Shown here piece after piece: positions 53,048 to 61,326 of a stretch of 64,000 nt of DNA. Under the pieces are notes generated by a model. The model saw nothing but the letters and a program-made list of their open reading frames with translations, was not told where the DNA came from and searched no databases. Location of the stretch: NCBI GenBank assembly GCA_963851025.1, contig CAWKOA010000006.1, positions 248,001 to 312,000 of the forward strand, written 5' to 3'. The stretch's first letter is position 1. Each line of letters opens with the position of its first letter. Made by a program: the position numbers and the translations under genes. The DNA comes from RYN-230 sp963851025. GTDB taxonomy: Bacteria; Actinomycetota; Actinomycetes; Streptosporangiales; Streptosporangiaceae.

Positions 53048-55844
53048 GCCCGGCGCGGCACCGTCTGGCGCGGCACCGTCTGGGCCGGACCGTCTGGCCG
53101 GCGCCGTCTGGGCCGCCGCCGGGGTCCAGGCGCGCCCGGCGGGCCAGCGCGGCGGCCTCGGCCGTGATCGGGTCCGCGCCGATCCGGCCCGCGATCGCCG
53201 CGGCCTGCCGGACGGAACGGGTGGCGGCCTGCCGGTCGCCGGCCGCGGACTCAGACTCCGCGCGGCGCAGCCAGGCGTAGGCCAGCGGGTAGGGTTCCTG
53301 CGCCACTTCCCACGCCGTGACCGCCGCCGACCAGGGCCGCGGGTCGTCGTGGCCCAGGTACCGGGCCAGCTCGGCCCCGAGCATGGCCTGGTAGGCGCGG
53401 GCGGTCGGGGTCGCCGCGGGCAGGTCGGCGGCCAGCGCCGTCAGCACCTGGTGGCGGTCCGCGCTCGGCGCGGGGACGCTTTCGCGGCGGTCCCGGGCCC
53501 GCACCGCCTCGTCCGCCTCGATCCGCATGCCCAGCCAGAGCAGCGGCCACGCGTAGCGGGCGGCCCAGGCGAAGGCTTCGGCGGGCAGGGACTCGGTGAC
53601 CGCCGCCCGGGCCGCGGCCAGGTCCCCCCGGCCCAGCGCGGCCGAGGCGCGGACATAGCCCAGCGGCAGCACGAACTGCAGGTCGGTGGTGCTGCCCAGG
53701 GCCCCGCGCGCCGTGCGCAGGTCCGCCTCGGCGTCGGCGTAACGCCCGCTCATGGCGGCCCGCTCGGCCCGCAGCTGGAGCACGGTGGCGGCGAAGACGC
53801 CTTCCGGCACCGTGGACAGGGCCTGGTCCAGCAGCTGGTCCACCTCGCCCCACCGGCCCAGCCGCAGCAACGGCTCGGCCAGGTTGCCGATCAGGTAGGC
53901 GCCCAGCGCGCGGACCATCCCGACCTGGTCGGCCAGGATGAGGCCCTCCCGGGCCGCCTGCGCCGCCTCGGCGTGCCGGCCCCGCAGTTCCAGCACGTCG
54001 GAGAGGTTCACGTAGCCGCGCAGGGCCGTGACCGGGACGTTGCGGGCCAAGGCCAGCGCCAGCCCGGACCGGATCGCCTCGATGTCCTCATCGGCCGTGC
54101 CCAGGTAGCAGTGCGCCAGCCCGAGGCTGATCAGGGCGTCCGCCTCCTCCTCGGCGGCCCCGGCCGCCCGGGCCGCCGCCACCGCGCGCTCGGCCACCTC
54201 GCCGGCCGCCACGTCCCGGTCGGACGTACGGAGCAGGGCGCCCGCCAGCGAGGCCAGCACGACCGCGTGGGCCCGCGTCACGTCGCCGGGGGCCAGCAGG
54301 GCCAGCGCCCGCTCCAGTTCGGCGATGGCCTCGGTCTCCCGGCCGCTGTCCCGCACGGCCCGCGCCCGCCGCTCGATGACCAGCGCCCGCCGGACGGAGT
54401 CGCCCTCGGCGGGCAGGTCGGCCAGGGCCTGGTCGAGCAGGGACACCGACCGGTCCACCGCGCCCGACTGGTAGGCCGCCTCCGCGGCGAGCCGGATGAC
54501 CTCGACCTGGTCGAGGCCGGTGCGCTCCTCGGCGTCCGCCACCCGGGGCCAGATCTCCAGGGCGCGCTCCAGGTGCCGCTGCGCCTCGGCGGGCGCGTAG
54601 GAGGCCATGGCCTGGCCGGCCGAGACCGACGCCGGCAGGGCCCGGGGCAGGTCGAGCGCCGCGTACCAGTGGTGGGCGAGCGCGGCGGCCACCCCGGTGT
54701 CGTCGCCGGCCAGCCCCGGCTCGCGGGCCAGCGTCTCCCCGTAGGCGGCGTGCAGCCGGACCCGCTCCCCCGGCAGCATGTCCTCGTAGACGGCGTCCCG
54801 GGTCAGCGCGTGCCGGAACTCGTACCCGTGCCCGGTCTGGTCCACGACCAGCAGATGGCTTTCCAGTGCCTCGCGGAGGGCGGCGAACAGCTCGGCCTCG
54901 TCCAGGCCGGCCACCCCGGCCAGCAGCCGGTCGGGGACCCGCTTCCCGGCCACGGCGGCCGTGCGCAGCAGCCGCTGCGCCGCCACGCTGAGCGAGTCCA
55001 CCCCGCTCAGCAGGACGTCGATCAGGGACGGGGGCAGGTCAGCCGGGTCGCCGCCGCGGCGGACCACCCCGGCGAGCTCCTCCACCAGGTAGGCGTTGCC
55101 GCCTGACCGGTCGAAGACCAGATCGACCAGGCCGGCCCGCGGCTCGGCGCCCAGGATCGCGGCCAGCTGGGCGGCGACCTCGTCGCGCTGGAACCGGGTC
55201 AGCTCGACGCGGTCCACGGTCCGGACCCGCTCCCAGCCGGTGAGCAGCGGCCGCAGCGGATGGCGCCGGTGCAGCTCGTCGGACCGGTAGGTGGCGACCA
55301 GCAGCACCCGGACCGCGCGCAGCGAGCGGACCAGGAAAGCGACCAGTTCCAGGGTGGACCGGTCCGCCCAGTGCAGGTCCTCCAGGACGAGCATGACCGG
55401 CCGGGCGGCGCTGAGCCGTCCCAGCAGGCCGAGGACCAGCTCCAGCAGCTGCGCGGACTGGATGCCGTCGGCGGGCAGCCGGGCCGCCGCGTCCGGGGAC
55501 AGCTCGGGCAGCAGCCGGGCCAGGCCCGGCGCGGCCGGGCCGACCACCCGGGCCAGCTCGTCGGCGGGGATGGCCCGGGTCAGCGCGCGGAGCGCATCGA
55601 CCAGCGGCGCGAACGGCAGCCCCTCCGCGCCGAGCTCGATGCAGTGGCCGACCAGGACCGTGAACCCGGCCTGGTCCGCCTGCCCGGCCAGCTCGCCGAG
55701 CAGCCGGGTCTTGCCCACCCCGGCCTCGCCCCCGATGACGGCGAAGGCGGGCTCGCCGCGCTGGACGCGGTCCAGCAGGGCGGTGAGCGCGGCGATCTCG
55801 ACCTGGCGCCCGACGAAGACCGGGCTCACCACGCTCGCGCTCAT
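52965..55844 (-). CDS. LAL-type regulator, ATPase/TPR part (HTH frameshifted off)
   Basis: 959 aa. N-terminal AAA ATPase (VFVGRQVEIAALTALLDR, P-loop GEAGVGKTRLL, Walker B PVMLVLEDLHWAD), then a long TPR-like helical region (LGLAHCYLGTADEDIEAI, NLSDVLELRGRHAEAAQAAREG). LAL regulators sense small ligands and activate transcription through a C-terminal LuxR HTH. Here the reading frame runs past the repeat (about 53052-53116) into Arg-rich sequence ending GPAAAGRRPLES. The HTH lies in another frame. The result is a protein without DNA binding unless the frame is restored. Confidence 0.88.
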   Translation of the reverse strand: MSASVVSPVFVGRQVEIAALTALLDRVQRGEPAFAVIGGEAGVGKTRLLGELAGQADQAGFTVLVGHCIELGAEGLPFAPLVDALRALTRAIPADELARVVGPAAPGLARLLPELSPDAAARLPADGIQSAQLLELVLGLLGRLSAARPVMLVLEDLHWADRSTLELVAFLVRSLRAVRVLLVATYRSDELHRRHPLRPLLTGWERVRTVDRVELTRFQRDEVAAQLAAILGAEPRAGLVDLVFDRSGGNAYLVEELAGVVRRGGDPADLPPSLIDVLLSGVDSLSVAAQRLLRTAAVAGKRVPDRLLAGVAGLDEAELFAALREALESHLLVVDQTGHGYEFRHALTRDAVYEDMLPGERVRLHAAYGETLAREPGLAGDDTGVAAALAHHWYAALDLPRALPASVSAGQAMASYAPAEAQRHLERALEIWPRVADAEERTGLDQVEVIRLAAEAAYQSGAVDRSVSLLDQALADLPAEGDSVRRALVIERRARAVRDSGRETEAIAELERALALLAPGDVTRAHAVVLASLAGALLRTSDRDVAAGEVAERAVAAARAAGAAEEEADALISLGLAHCYLGTADEDIEAIRSGLALALARNVPVTALRGYVNLSDVLELRGRHAEAAQAAREGLILADQVGMVRALGAYLIGNLAEPLLRLGRWGEVDQLLDQALSTVPEGVFAATVLQLRAERAAMSGRYADAEADLRTARGALGSTTDLQFVLPLGYVRASAALGRGDLAAARAAVTESLPAEAFAWAARYAWPLLWLGMRIEADEAVRARDRRESVPAPSADRHQVLTALAADLPAATPTARAYQAMLGAELARYLGHDDPRPWSAAVTAWEVAQEPYPLAYAWLRRAESESAAGDRQAATRSVRQAAAIAGRIGADPITAEAAALARRARLDPGGGPDGAGQTVRPRRCRARRCRAGRGRTRPVRPDRPGARGPAAAGRRPLES
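53052..53116. repeat. 14-15 bp coding tandem array inside the LAL regulator
   Basis: GTCT repeats at 53063, 53078, 53092 and 53106 mark units of 15, 14 and 14 bp. On the minus strand the 15-bp phase reads PDGAA or PDGAG. The two 14-bp units delete two bases relative to the ideal and shift the frame between effector and HTH. Confidence 0.85.
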
Positions 55845-55862
55845 AGCCTGCAGGCTGCCATA

Positions 55863-56681
55863 TCAGGCCTGTTCCCGGGAACACCACCAGGTGCTGCGGC
55901 CACCCACCGTGCCGTGCCTCATCTCCGCGCCGTCGCGCGGGCAGCGGGCCCCGGCGTGCCGGAACGGGATCACCTCGCCGGTGTGCACGCCGCCATGGGC
56001 GGCGGCGGATTTGAGGGCGGCCTGCAGAGCGTGGTAGAGCCGGTCCGCATCCCCGGGTCCCAGGGTGTTCACGGGCGCCGCGGGGGAGATCCTGGCCTGC
56101 CAGAGTGCCTCGTCGGCCAGCAGGTTCCCGACCCCGGCGATCTTGGACTGATCCAGCAGCCGGGCCTTGACCGCGATCGTCCCCTTGCTGAGCATGTGCC
56201 GGAACTCGTCCCCGGTGATCTCCTCGGCGTCCGGCCCGAGCGCGCTCACGTCGGGGTTCAGCCGGACGCGGCCCAGCCGGCGCTTGTCGAACAGGGCCAG
56301 GCGGCCGCCGTCGGCGAACTCGATCGTGAACCGGTCCCACTCGGGCTTGCGCGGCTGCGCGTCCCGGCGCCGGGGACCGCCGCCCTCGGTCGCCTGCCCG
56401 TCCGGGGCGGTGACCACGATGCGGCCGCTCATGCCCAGGTGGATACCGAGGTCCGGGCCGGGCGCCGGGTCTGCGCCGGCTCCGGAGGTCTCGGCCCAGA
56501 GGGTCTTGCCGCGCCGCCGGACCGCGGTGAGCGTGCGCCCGGCCAGCGCGTCGCGCAGCTGGCCGGGGGTGTGCGGGCGGGTGACGTACGTGTCCGCGTC
56601 GTCGACCCCGGCGATCGTCCGGTGCAGCGCCTGGTCGGCGATCAGCCTGCGGGCGGTCTCGACCTCGGGAAGCTCGGGCAT
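55863..56681 (-). CDS. Fpg/Nei-family DNA glycosylase with degenerate zinc finger
   Basis: 272 aa. MPELPEVE supplies the Pro2/Glu3 catalytic pair. RRRGKTLWAE, LGMSGRIV, DRFTIEFADGG, the H2TH region KARLLDQSKIAGVGNLLADEALWQARI and a C-terminal segment where the canonical CxxC...CxxC finger should be. Here only CPRD and CSRE remain: the second and fourth Cys are Asp and Glu, so zinc binding is doubtful. An inserted loop (GGGPRRRDAQPRKPEW) is also present. It removes oxidised bases such as 8-oxoG or 5-hydroxyuracil. Confidence 0.88.
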   Translation of the reverse strand: MPELPEVETARRLIADQALHRTIAGVDDADTYVTRPHTPGQLRDALAGRTLTAVRRRGKTLWAETSGAGADPAPGPDLGIHLGMSGRIVVTAPDGQATEGGGPRRRDAQPRKPEWDRFTIEFADGGRLALFDKRRLGRVRLNPDVSALGPDAEEITGDEFRHMLSKGTIAVKARLLDQSKIAGVGNLLADEALWQARISPAAPVNTLGPGDADRLYHALQAALKSAAAHGGVHTGEVIPFRHAGARCPRDGAEMRHGTVGGRSTWWCSREQA

Positions 56682-56724
56682 TCACCCGTTCTACCCGATC
56701 AGCGGGGCAGGCCGGCCCGGGCAG

Positions 56725-57423
56725 TCAGGCCGGGGCGGACGCCCCGGACGCCCCGGACGTCTCGGACGATCCGGGCGTCTCGGGCAGGGTGGGCAGGTTC
56801 GGCAGCGGGCGGGCACTGCTCAGCGGCGGCTGCCGGTAGAGCCGGTCCAGGTCGAGCTGCTGGGCTTCCTCGAGCACGGTGTCCTGCTGTTCCTGGGCCC
56901 GCTCGGCGGTCTGCTTGGCCAGCGCCGACGCGAGCGCGCCCAGCTGCCGGACGCCGGTGTCGTCGACGAGCACGCGGCTGGTGGTCAGGATCGCGATGCC
57001 CTCCACCCGGCGCTTCCCCTGCCCGGGCCGCGCCAGCGCCGCCCCCACCTTGGCCGCGTCGAACGGGTCGGACGGGTGGGTGGTGAGCCTGGTGCGCTGC
57101 TCGATGGCCCACTTGTGGAACGTCATGACCTCCCCCTCCAGGGGCAGGCTGGTGATGTCGTCCGGGCCCAGGCCGAACCGCTTGCCCTTGCTGAAACAGC
57201 GGGAGTAGGAGGCCAGGGCGGCCGACCACAGCGCCTGCGGGACCACCGAATCCCGCTCTTCCTCGGGCGTGTCCAGCTCGCTGAGCAGCCCCTTGCAGCA
57301 TTCCACGACGAACTGGAGATCCGAGACGATCGACGCCTGGTCGGCGAGGACCTGCGCGGAGGGCAGGTCAAGAGCGACGGTCAGCATCGGTGGCTGCGGC
57401 GATGCGGGTTTCGTGTCGCTCAT
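56725..57423 (-). CDS. Hypothetical protein
   Basis: 232 aa, not recognised. No signal peptide or membrane segment. Mostly helical with LPSAQVLADQASIVSDLQFVVECCKGLLSE, SAALASYSRCFSKGKRFGLGPDDI, FHKWAIEQRTRLTTHPSDPFD and RVLVDDTGVRQLGALASALAKQTAERAQEQQ; a Pro/Ser-rich tail ends the protein. ATG 57423 has GAGGAG upstream. Typical codon bias, so a real gene. Confidence 0.75.
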   Translation of the reverse strand: MSDTKPASPQPPMLTVALDLPSAQVLADQASIVSDLQFVVECCKGLLSELDTPEEERDSVVPQALWSAALASYSRCFSKGKRFGLGPDDITSLPLEGEVMTFHKWAIEQRTRLTTHPSDPFDAAKVGAALARPGQGKRRVEGIAILTTSRVLVDDTGVRQLGALASALAKQTAERAQEQQDTVLEEAQQLDLDRLYRQPPLSSARPLPNLPTLPETPGSSETSGASGASAPA

Positions 57424-57500
57424 GTCTCCTCGTTCCGGGTCGGCGGCACCACTAGGGGTCTGCCCGCCGATCCTGGCACGCCGGCGCGGGGTTCCCGGTC

Positions 57501-59048
57501 TCACATAGTGACAATTTCGCGCTGGTCCCGGCCGCGCCGCCCGCCCCGTCGCCCACCCCGCGCGCCCCGCGGCCGGCCCCTCGGCCCGGCCTGGACCCGG
57601 TGGTGGGCCGCGGGCGCCGCGGCGTGCGCGGGCGACGTCCGCGCGCCGCGGACGAACCCGGCCGCGACCGCGAACCCGGCCAGGGCCAGCGCCGCGTCCA
57701 CCCGGAACGCGATCGTGATGCCGTGCCTCAGCGTGTCCGCGCTGAGCACGATCGCCGTGTTCAGCCCGAGCCCGATCGCGCCCCCGGCGATCTGGCACAT
57801 GTAGACGATGCCGCCGGCCAGGCTGGACCGGGACGGGTCCAGCGCGGTGACCGCGGCCGTGGTCACCGCCGAGTAGAACAGCCCGACGCCGAGGCCGAGC
57901 ACGCACATCCCGGGCACCAGGGGCAGGTAGGCGGACCCGGCGGCGGAGAACGACAGCAGCAGGATCCCGGCCGCCAGCAGGGCCGCGCCCGCAGACACGG
58001 TGAGGCGGGGGCCGAGACGGCCGTACAGGCTCCCGGCCACGAACGAGGTCACCGCGAACACCCCCATCAGCGGCAGCAGGCCCGCACCGGACCGGATGGC
58101 CGAGTAGTGCAGCACCACCTCCATGAACTGCGGCAGGTACAGCAGCGCGGAGAAGAAGATGGCCGAGATCAGCAGCACGGTCGTGCACGACGCCGCGAAC
58201 ACCCGGTTGCGCAGCACCTCGGCGGGGACCAGGGCGCGGTTCCCCAGGCGGCGCTCGGCCACCAGGAACACGGCCAGCAGGGCTGCGCCGCCGGCTAGCA
58301 GGCCCAGGATGGCCGGGCTGGTGAACCCGCCGGTGCTGGCCAGGTCCAGCCCGATCAGGATGGCGATCGCCCCCGCCGACAGCAGGGCCACTCCCGGGTA
58401 GTCGAGGCCGTGCTCCGCGGTGCCGGCCCGGCTTTCCGGGACCCGGCGCTGGGTGACGAGCATGGCGAACGCCGTGACCGGCAGGTTCACGAAGAACACC
58501 AGCCGCCAGGTGGCCACGTCGGTGAGCCAGCCGCCCAGCAGCGGGCCCACCGTGTTCCCGAGGCCGGCGACGCCGAGGATCAGGCCGCCGGCCAGCCCTT
58601 TCCTGTCCGCCGGGAGGAGGGAGTAAGTGAGCCCGAGGATGGCCGGCCACATCAGTGCGCCGCCGACCCCCATCAGCGCCCGGCAGGCGATGAGCAGCCC
58701 GACGTCCGGCGCCACCCCGCACAGCAGCGAGAACACGGCGAAGATCGAGGCGCCGGCCATGAACATGCGCTTGCGGCCGAGCATGTCGGCCAGCCGGCCG
58801 CCGGTGACGATCAGCACACCGAACAGCAGCGCGTACCCGTTGATGACCCACTGGGCCCGGCTCAGCGTGGTGTGCAGATCCTGCTCCATCCGCGGGATCG
58901 CGACGCTGAGCGCGGTGAAATCGTTGGCGATGACGAAAACCCCGAGCCCCATGGCCGCCAGCGCGAGCCAGGTCCGGGCGGTGATCGCGTCGTCCGGGCG
59001 GGACGTCGGTACGGCCAGCGTGTCCCCCCGCGGGTTCCAGGGGGGCAC
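57501..59048 (-). CDS. MFS drug:H+ antiporter, 14 TM (DHA2/EmrB type)
   Basis: About 515 aa. 14 hydrophobic segments. LGVFVIANDFTALSVAIPRMEQDL, WVINGYALLFGVLIVTGGRLADMLGRKRMFM (motif A-like), ALMGVGGALMWPAI and LGNTVGPLLGGWLTDVATWRLVFFVNLP (motif C) are classic DHA2. The C-terminal ~45 residues are Arg/Gly-rich. Exports unidentified toxic compounds. GTG 59048 is a best guess; the start is not well marked. Confidence 0.88.
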   Translation of the reverse strand: MPPWNPRGDTLAVPTSRPDDAITARTWLALAAMGLGVFVIANDFTALSVAIPRMEQDLHTTLSRAQWVINGYALLFGVLIVTGGRLADMLGRKRMFMAGASIFAVFSLLCGVAPDVGLLIACRALMGVGGALMWPAILGLTYSLLPADRKGLAGGLILGVAGLGNTVGPLLGGWLTDVATWRLVFFVNLPVTAFAMLVTQRRVPESRAGTAEHGLDYPGVALLSAGAIAILIGLDLASTGGFTSPAILGLLAGGAALLAVFLVAERRLGNRALVPAEVLRNRVFAASCTTVLLISAIFFSALLYLPQFMEVVLHYSAIRSGAGLLPLMGVFAVTSFVAGSLYGRLGPRLTVSAGAALLAAGILLLSFSAAGSAYLPLVPGMCVLGLGVGLFYSAVTTAAVTALDPSRSSLAGGIVYMCQIAGGAIGLGLNTAIVLSADTLRHGITIAFRVDAALALAGFAVAAGFVRGARTSPAHAAAPAAHHRVQAGPRGRPRGARGGRRGGRRGRDQREIVTM

Positions 59049-59098
59049 CTGCTCTGTGCCCAGACCTGCCCGGCCGCTCCCCCGGTGAAACAGCCTGG

Positions 59099-60580
59099 CT
59101 AGGCGGAGACGGGCCAGGTGTGCACCGGCTCGTTGGCGTGCATGTGCTCGATGTAGCGCTGGGTCATCTGGCGCAGCGCCTCGGCGCGGCCGGCGCCGTC
59201 CCGCTCGCTGATGGCCCGGGTCACCTCGACCTGCCAGGTCGCGCCGTTCCGGGCGGTGAGACAGCGCTGCTCGATGATGCCGAGCAGCCGGCCGGCGGAG
59301 CCGGGGTCGACGCCCCACCGGGACAGGCCCTCGCGGGCCAGCGGCAGCAGGCGGCGCAGCACCAGCTCGGCCGCGGGCACCTCGCCCAGCCCGGGCCAGT
59401 ACAGCCGGGCGTCCAGCCCCTGCCGCGCACCTTCCTGCAGGTTCTCGGCCGCGGTCGCGAACGACATCTGGGTCCAGACCGGCCGCTGCGCGTCGGCCAG
59501 GGCCCGGACGAGCCCGTAGTAGAACGCCGCGTTGGCCATGACGTCCGCGACCGTCGGGCCGGCCGGCAGGACACGGTTCTCCACCCGCAGGTGGGGCTGG
59601 CCGTCCACGACGGCGTAGACGGGCCGGTTCCAGCGGTAGACGGTCCCGTTGTGCAGGCTCATCTCGGCCAGCTCGGGGATGCCCCCGCCGTCCAGCACCG
59701 CCAGCGGGTCCTCGTCCTCGCACAGCGGCAGCAGGGCCGGGAAGTACCGGATGTTCTCCTCGAACAGGTCGAACACGGACGTGATCCAGCGCTCGCCGAA
59801 CCACACCCGGGGCCGGACCCCCTGCTGCTTCAGCTCGTCCGGCCGGGTGTCGGTGGCCTGCTCGAACAGGGTGATCCGGGTCTCGTCCCACAGCCGCCGG
59901 CCGAACAGGAACGGGGAGTTGGCGGCCAGCGCGACCTGCACCCCCGCGATCGCCTGGGCCGCGTTCCAGTAGCTCGCGAACGCGTCCGGGCTGACCTGGA
60001 CGTGCAGCTGCACGCTGGTGCACGCCGCCTCGGGCGTGATGCTGCCCGAGTGAGTCAGCAGCTGCTCGGGGCCGTCGATCGCGATCCGCAGGTCCTCCCC
60101 GCGGGCTGCGAAGATCTGCTCGTTCAGCACCCGGTAGCGGTCGTTGGCGGAGATGGTGTCCTCGCGCATGTCCTCTTCGGCCAGCGTGGGCAGGATGCCC
60201 ACCATGACCAGGCGGCTCCCGGTCCCGCGGGCCTTGGCGTCGGCGGCGTTGAGGCTGGCCCGGATCTCCTGCTCCAGGCCGGTCAGCGCATGGCCCTCGA
60301 GCCGCCGCGGCGGCACGTTGATCTCCAGGTTGAACTGCCCGAGCTCGGTGGCCCAGGCCGGGTCGGCGATCGCGTCGAGCACCGCCGCGTTGCGCATGGA
60401 CGGCGCGCCGAGGGAATCCACCAGGTTCAGCTCGATCTCCACGCCCACCCGGGACGGGCTGGCCTCGAACCGGCGCTCGCGGAGCATCCGGGCGAACACG
60501 TCCAGGGAGCGCTGCACCTTTTCGCGGTATTTGCGCCGGTCCTCACCGCTGATCTTGATGGCCTGAATGTCACGTCCCAT
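59099..60580 (-). CDS. GCS2-family carboxylate-amine ligase (glutamate-cysteine ligase-like)
   Basis: 493 aa. GCS2 fold: SRVGVEIELNLVD (active-site Glu), LGQFNLEINVPPRRLEG, TPEAACTSVQLHVQVSPD, ANSPFLFGRRLWDETRITLFEQATDTR, MSLHNGTVYRWNRPVY, HLRVENRVLPAGPT and a C-terminal helical region. This YbdK/EgtA-like group forms gamma-glutamyl-amine bonds from ATP, Glu and an amine/Cys; EgtA makes gamma-glutamylcysteine for ergothioneine. No egtBCDE neighbours, so the exact substrate is open. ATG 60580 with a GGGGG tract upstream. Confidence 0.88.
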   Translation of the reverse strand: MGRDIQAIKISGEDRRKYREKVQRSLDVFARMLRERRFEASPSRVGVEIELNLVDSLGAPSMRNAAVLDAIADPAWATELGQFNLEINVPPRRLEGHALTGLEQEIRASLNAADAKARGTGSRLVMVGILPTLAEEDMREDTISANDRYRVLNEQIFAARGEDLRIAIDGPEQLLTHSGSITPEAACTSVQLHVQVSPDAFASYWNAAQAIAGVQVALAANSPFLFGRRLWDETRITLFEQATDTRPDELKQQGVRPRVWFGERWITSVFDLFEENIRYFPALLPLCEDEDPLAVLDGGGIPELAEMSLHNGTVYRWNRPVYAVVDGQPHLRVENRVLPAGPTVADVMANAAFYYGLVRALADAQRPVWTQMSFATAAENLQEGARQGLDARLYWPGLGEVPAAELVLRRLLPLAREGLSRWGVDPGSAGRLLGIIEQRCLTARNGATWQVEVTRAISERDGAGRAEALRQMTQRYIEHMHANEPVHTWPVSA

Positions 60581-60602
60581 GAGGCCCCCGCTCGCCGAGA
60601 TG

Positions 60603-60636
60603 GGACAGCACCTACCCCGTGAGGCACTGTCCTCAC
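60603..60636. promoter_or_regulatory. Overlapping inverted repeats in the gap before the GCS2-like gene
   Basis: GGACAG (60603-60608) pairs with CTGTCC (60627-60632), and GTGAGG (60619-60624) with CCTCAC (60631-60636). They sit 23-56 bp upstream of the GCS2 start, just beyond the response-regulator stop. They could be an operator for the ligase gene or a weak terminator for the two-component operon. Confidence 0.35.
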
Positions 60637-60669
60637 ACGGTCGCACGTCCGCCCAGCCAGGGCCAGCGT

Positions 60670-61326
60670 CTAGGGGCGCACCAGGCCCGCGTCGTGCGCG
60701 AGCAGCCCGGCCTGGGTGCGGTTGGCGCAGCCCAGCTTGTCCAGGGTCCGCGACACGTATCCCTTGATCGTGGCCTCGGACAGGTAGAGCCGCGCCGCGA
60801 TCTGCGCGTTGGACAGGCCCTCGCCCAGGCCGGCCAGCACCTCGGCCTCGCGCTCGGTGAGCGTTTCCGCGAGCTGGCGGGCGCGGTCGCGGGCCGCCTG
60901 GCTGTCGGTGGAGGCGGCGATCAGCCGCCGGGCCGCCGCCGGGGACAGCACCGTGTGCCCCTCCGCGGCCACCTGGACCAGCCCGATGAGGTCCTCCGGC
61001 GGCGTGGACTTGACCAGGAACCCGGCCGCGCCGGCCCGCAGCGCGCGCAGCACGTACTGGTCGGCGTCGAACGTGGTCAGCACGACCACGGCGGGGGCCG
61101 CGGCCAGCTCGCCGATCCGCTCGATCGCGGCCAGCCCGTCCATGCCCGGCATGCGCAGGTCCATGAGCACCAGGTCGGGGCGGGTGCGGGTGACCGCCTC
61201 GACCCCGGCCGCCCCGTCGTGCGCCTCGGCGACGACCTCGATCGTGCCGCCCGAGGTGAGGATGGTCCGCAGGTGCGCGCACACCATCGGCTCGTCGTCC
61301 ACGACCACGACGCGGATCACGGTCAC
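60670..61326 (-). CDS. NarL/FixJ-family response regulator
   Basis: 218 aa. Receiver: VIRVVVVDDEPMVCAHL (acidic pair), LVLMDLRMPGMDGLAA (phospho-Asp), VVVLTTFDADQYV (Thr) and AGFLVKSTP (Lys). LuxR HTH: LTEREAEVLAGLGEGLSNAQIAARLYLSEATIKGYVSRTLDKLGC. GTG 61326 overlaps the kinase stop (GTGA), so it is co-translated. It pairs with the DesK-type kinase and probably controls the divergent YceI/ABC genes. Confidence 0.94.
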   Translation of the reverse strand: MTVIRVVVVDDEPMVCAHLRTILTSGGTIEVVAEAHDGAAGVEAVTRTRPDLVLMDLRMPGMDGLAAIERIGELAAAPAVVVLTTFDADQYVLRALRAGAAGFLVKSTPPEDLIGLVQVAAEGHTVLSPAAARRLIAASTDSQAARDRARQLAETLTEREAEVLAGLGEGLSNAQIAARLYLSEATIKGYVSRTLDKLGCANRTQAGLLAHDAGLVRP

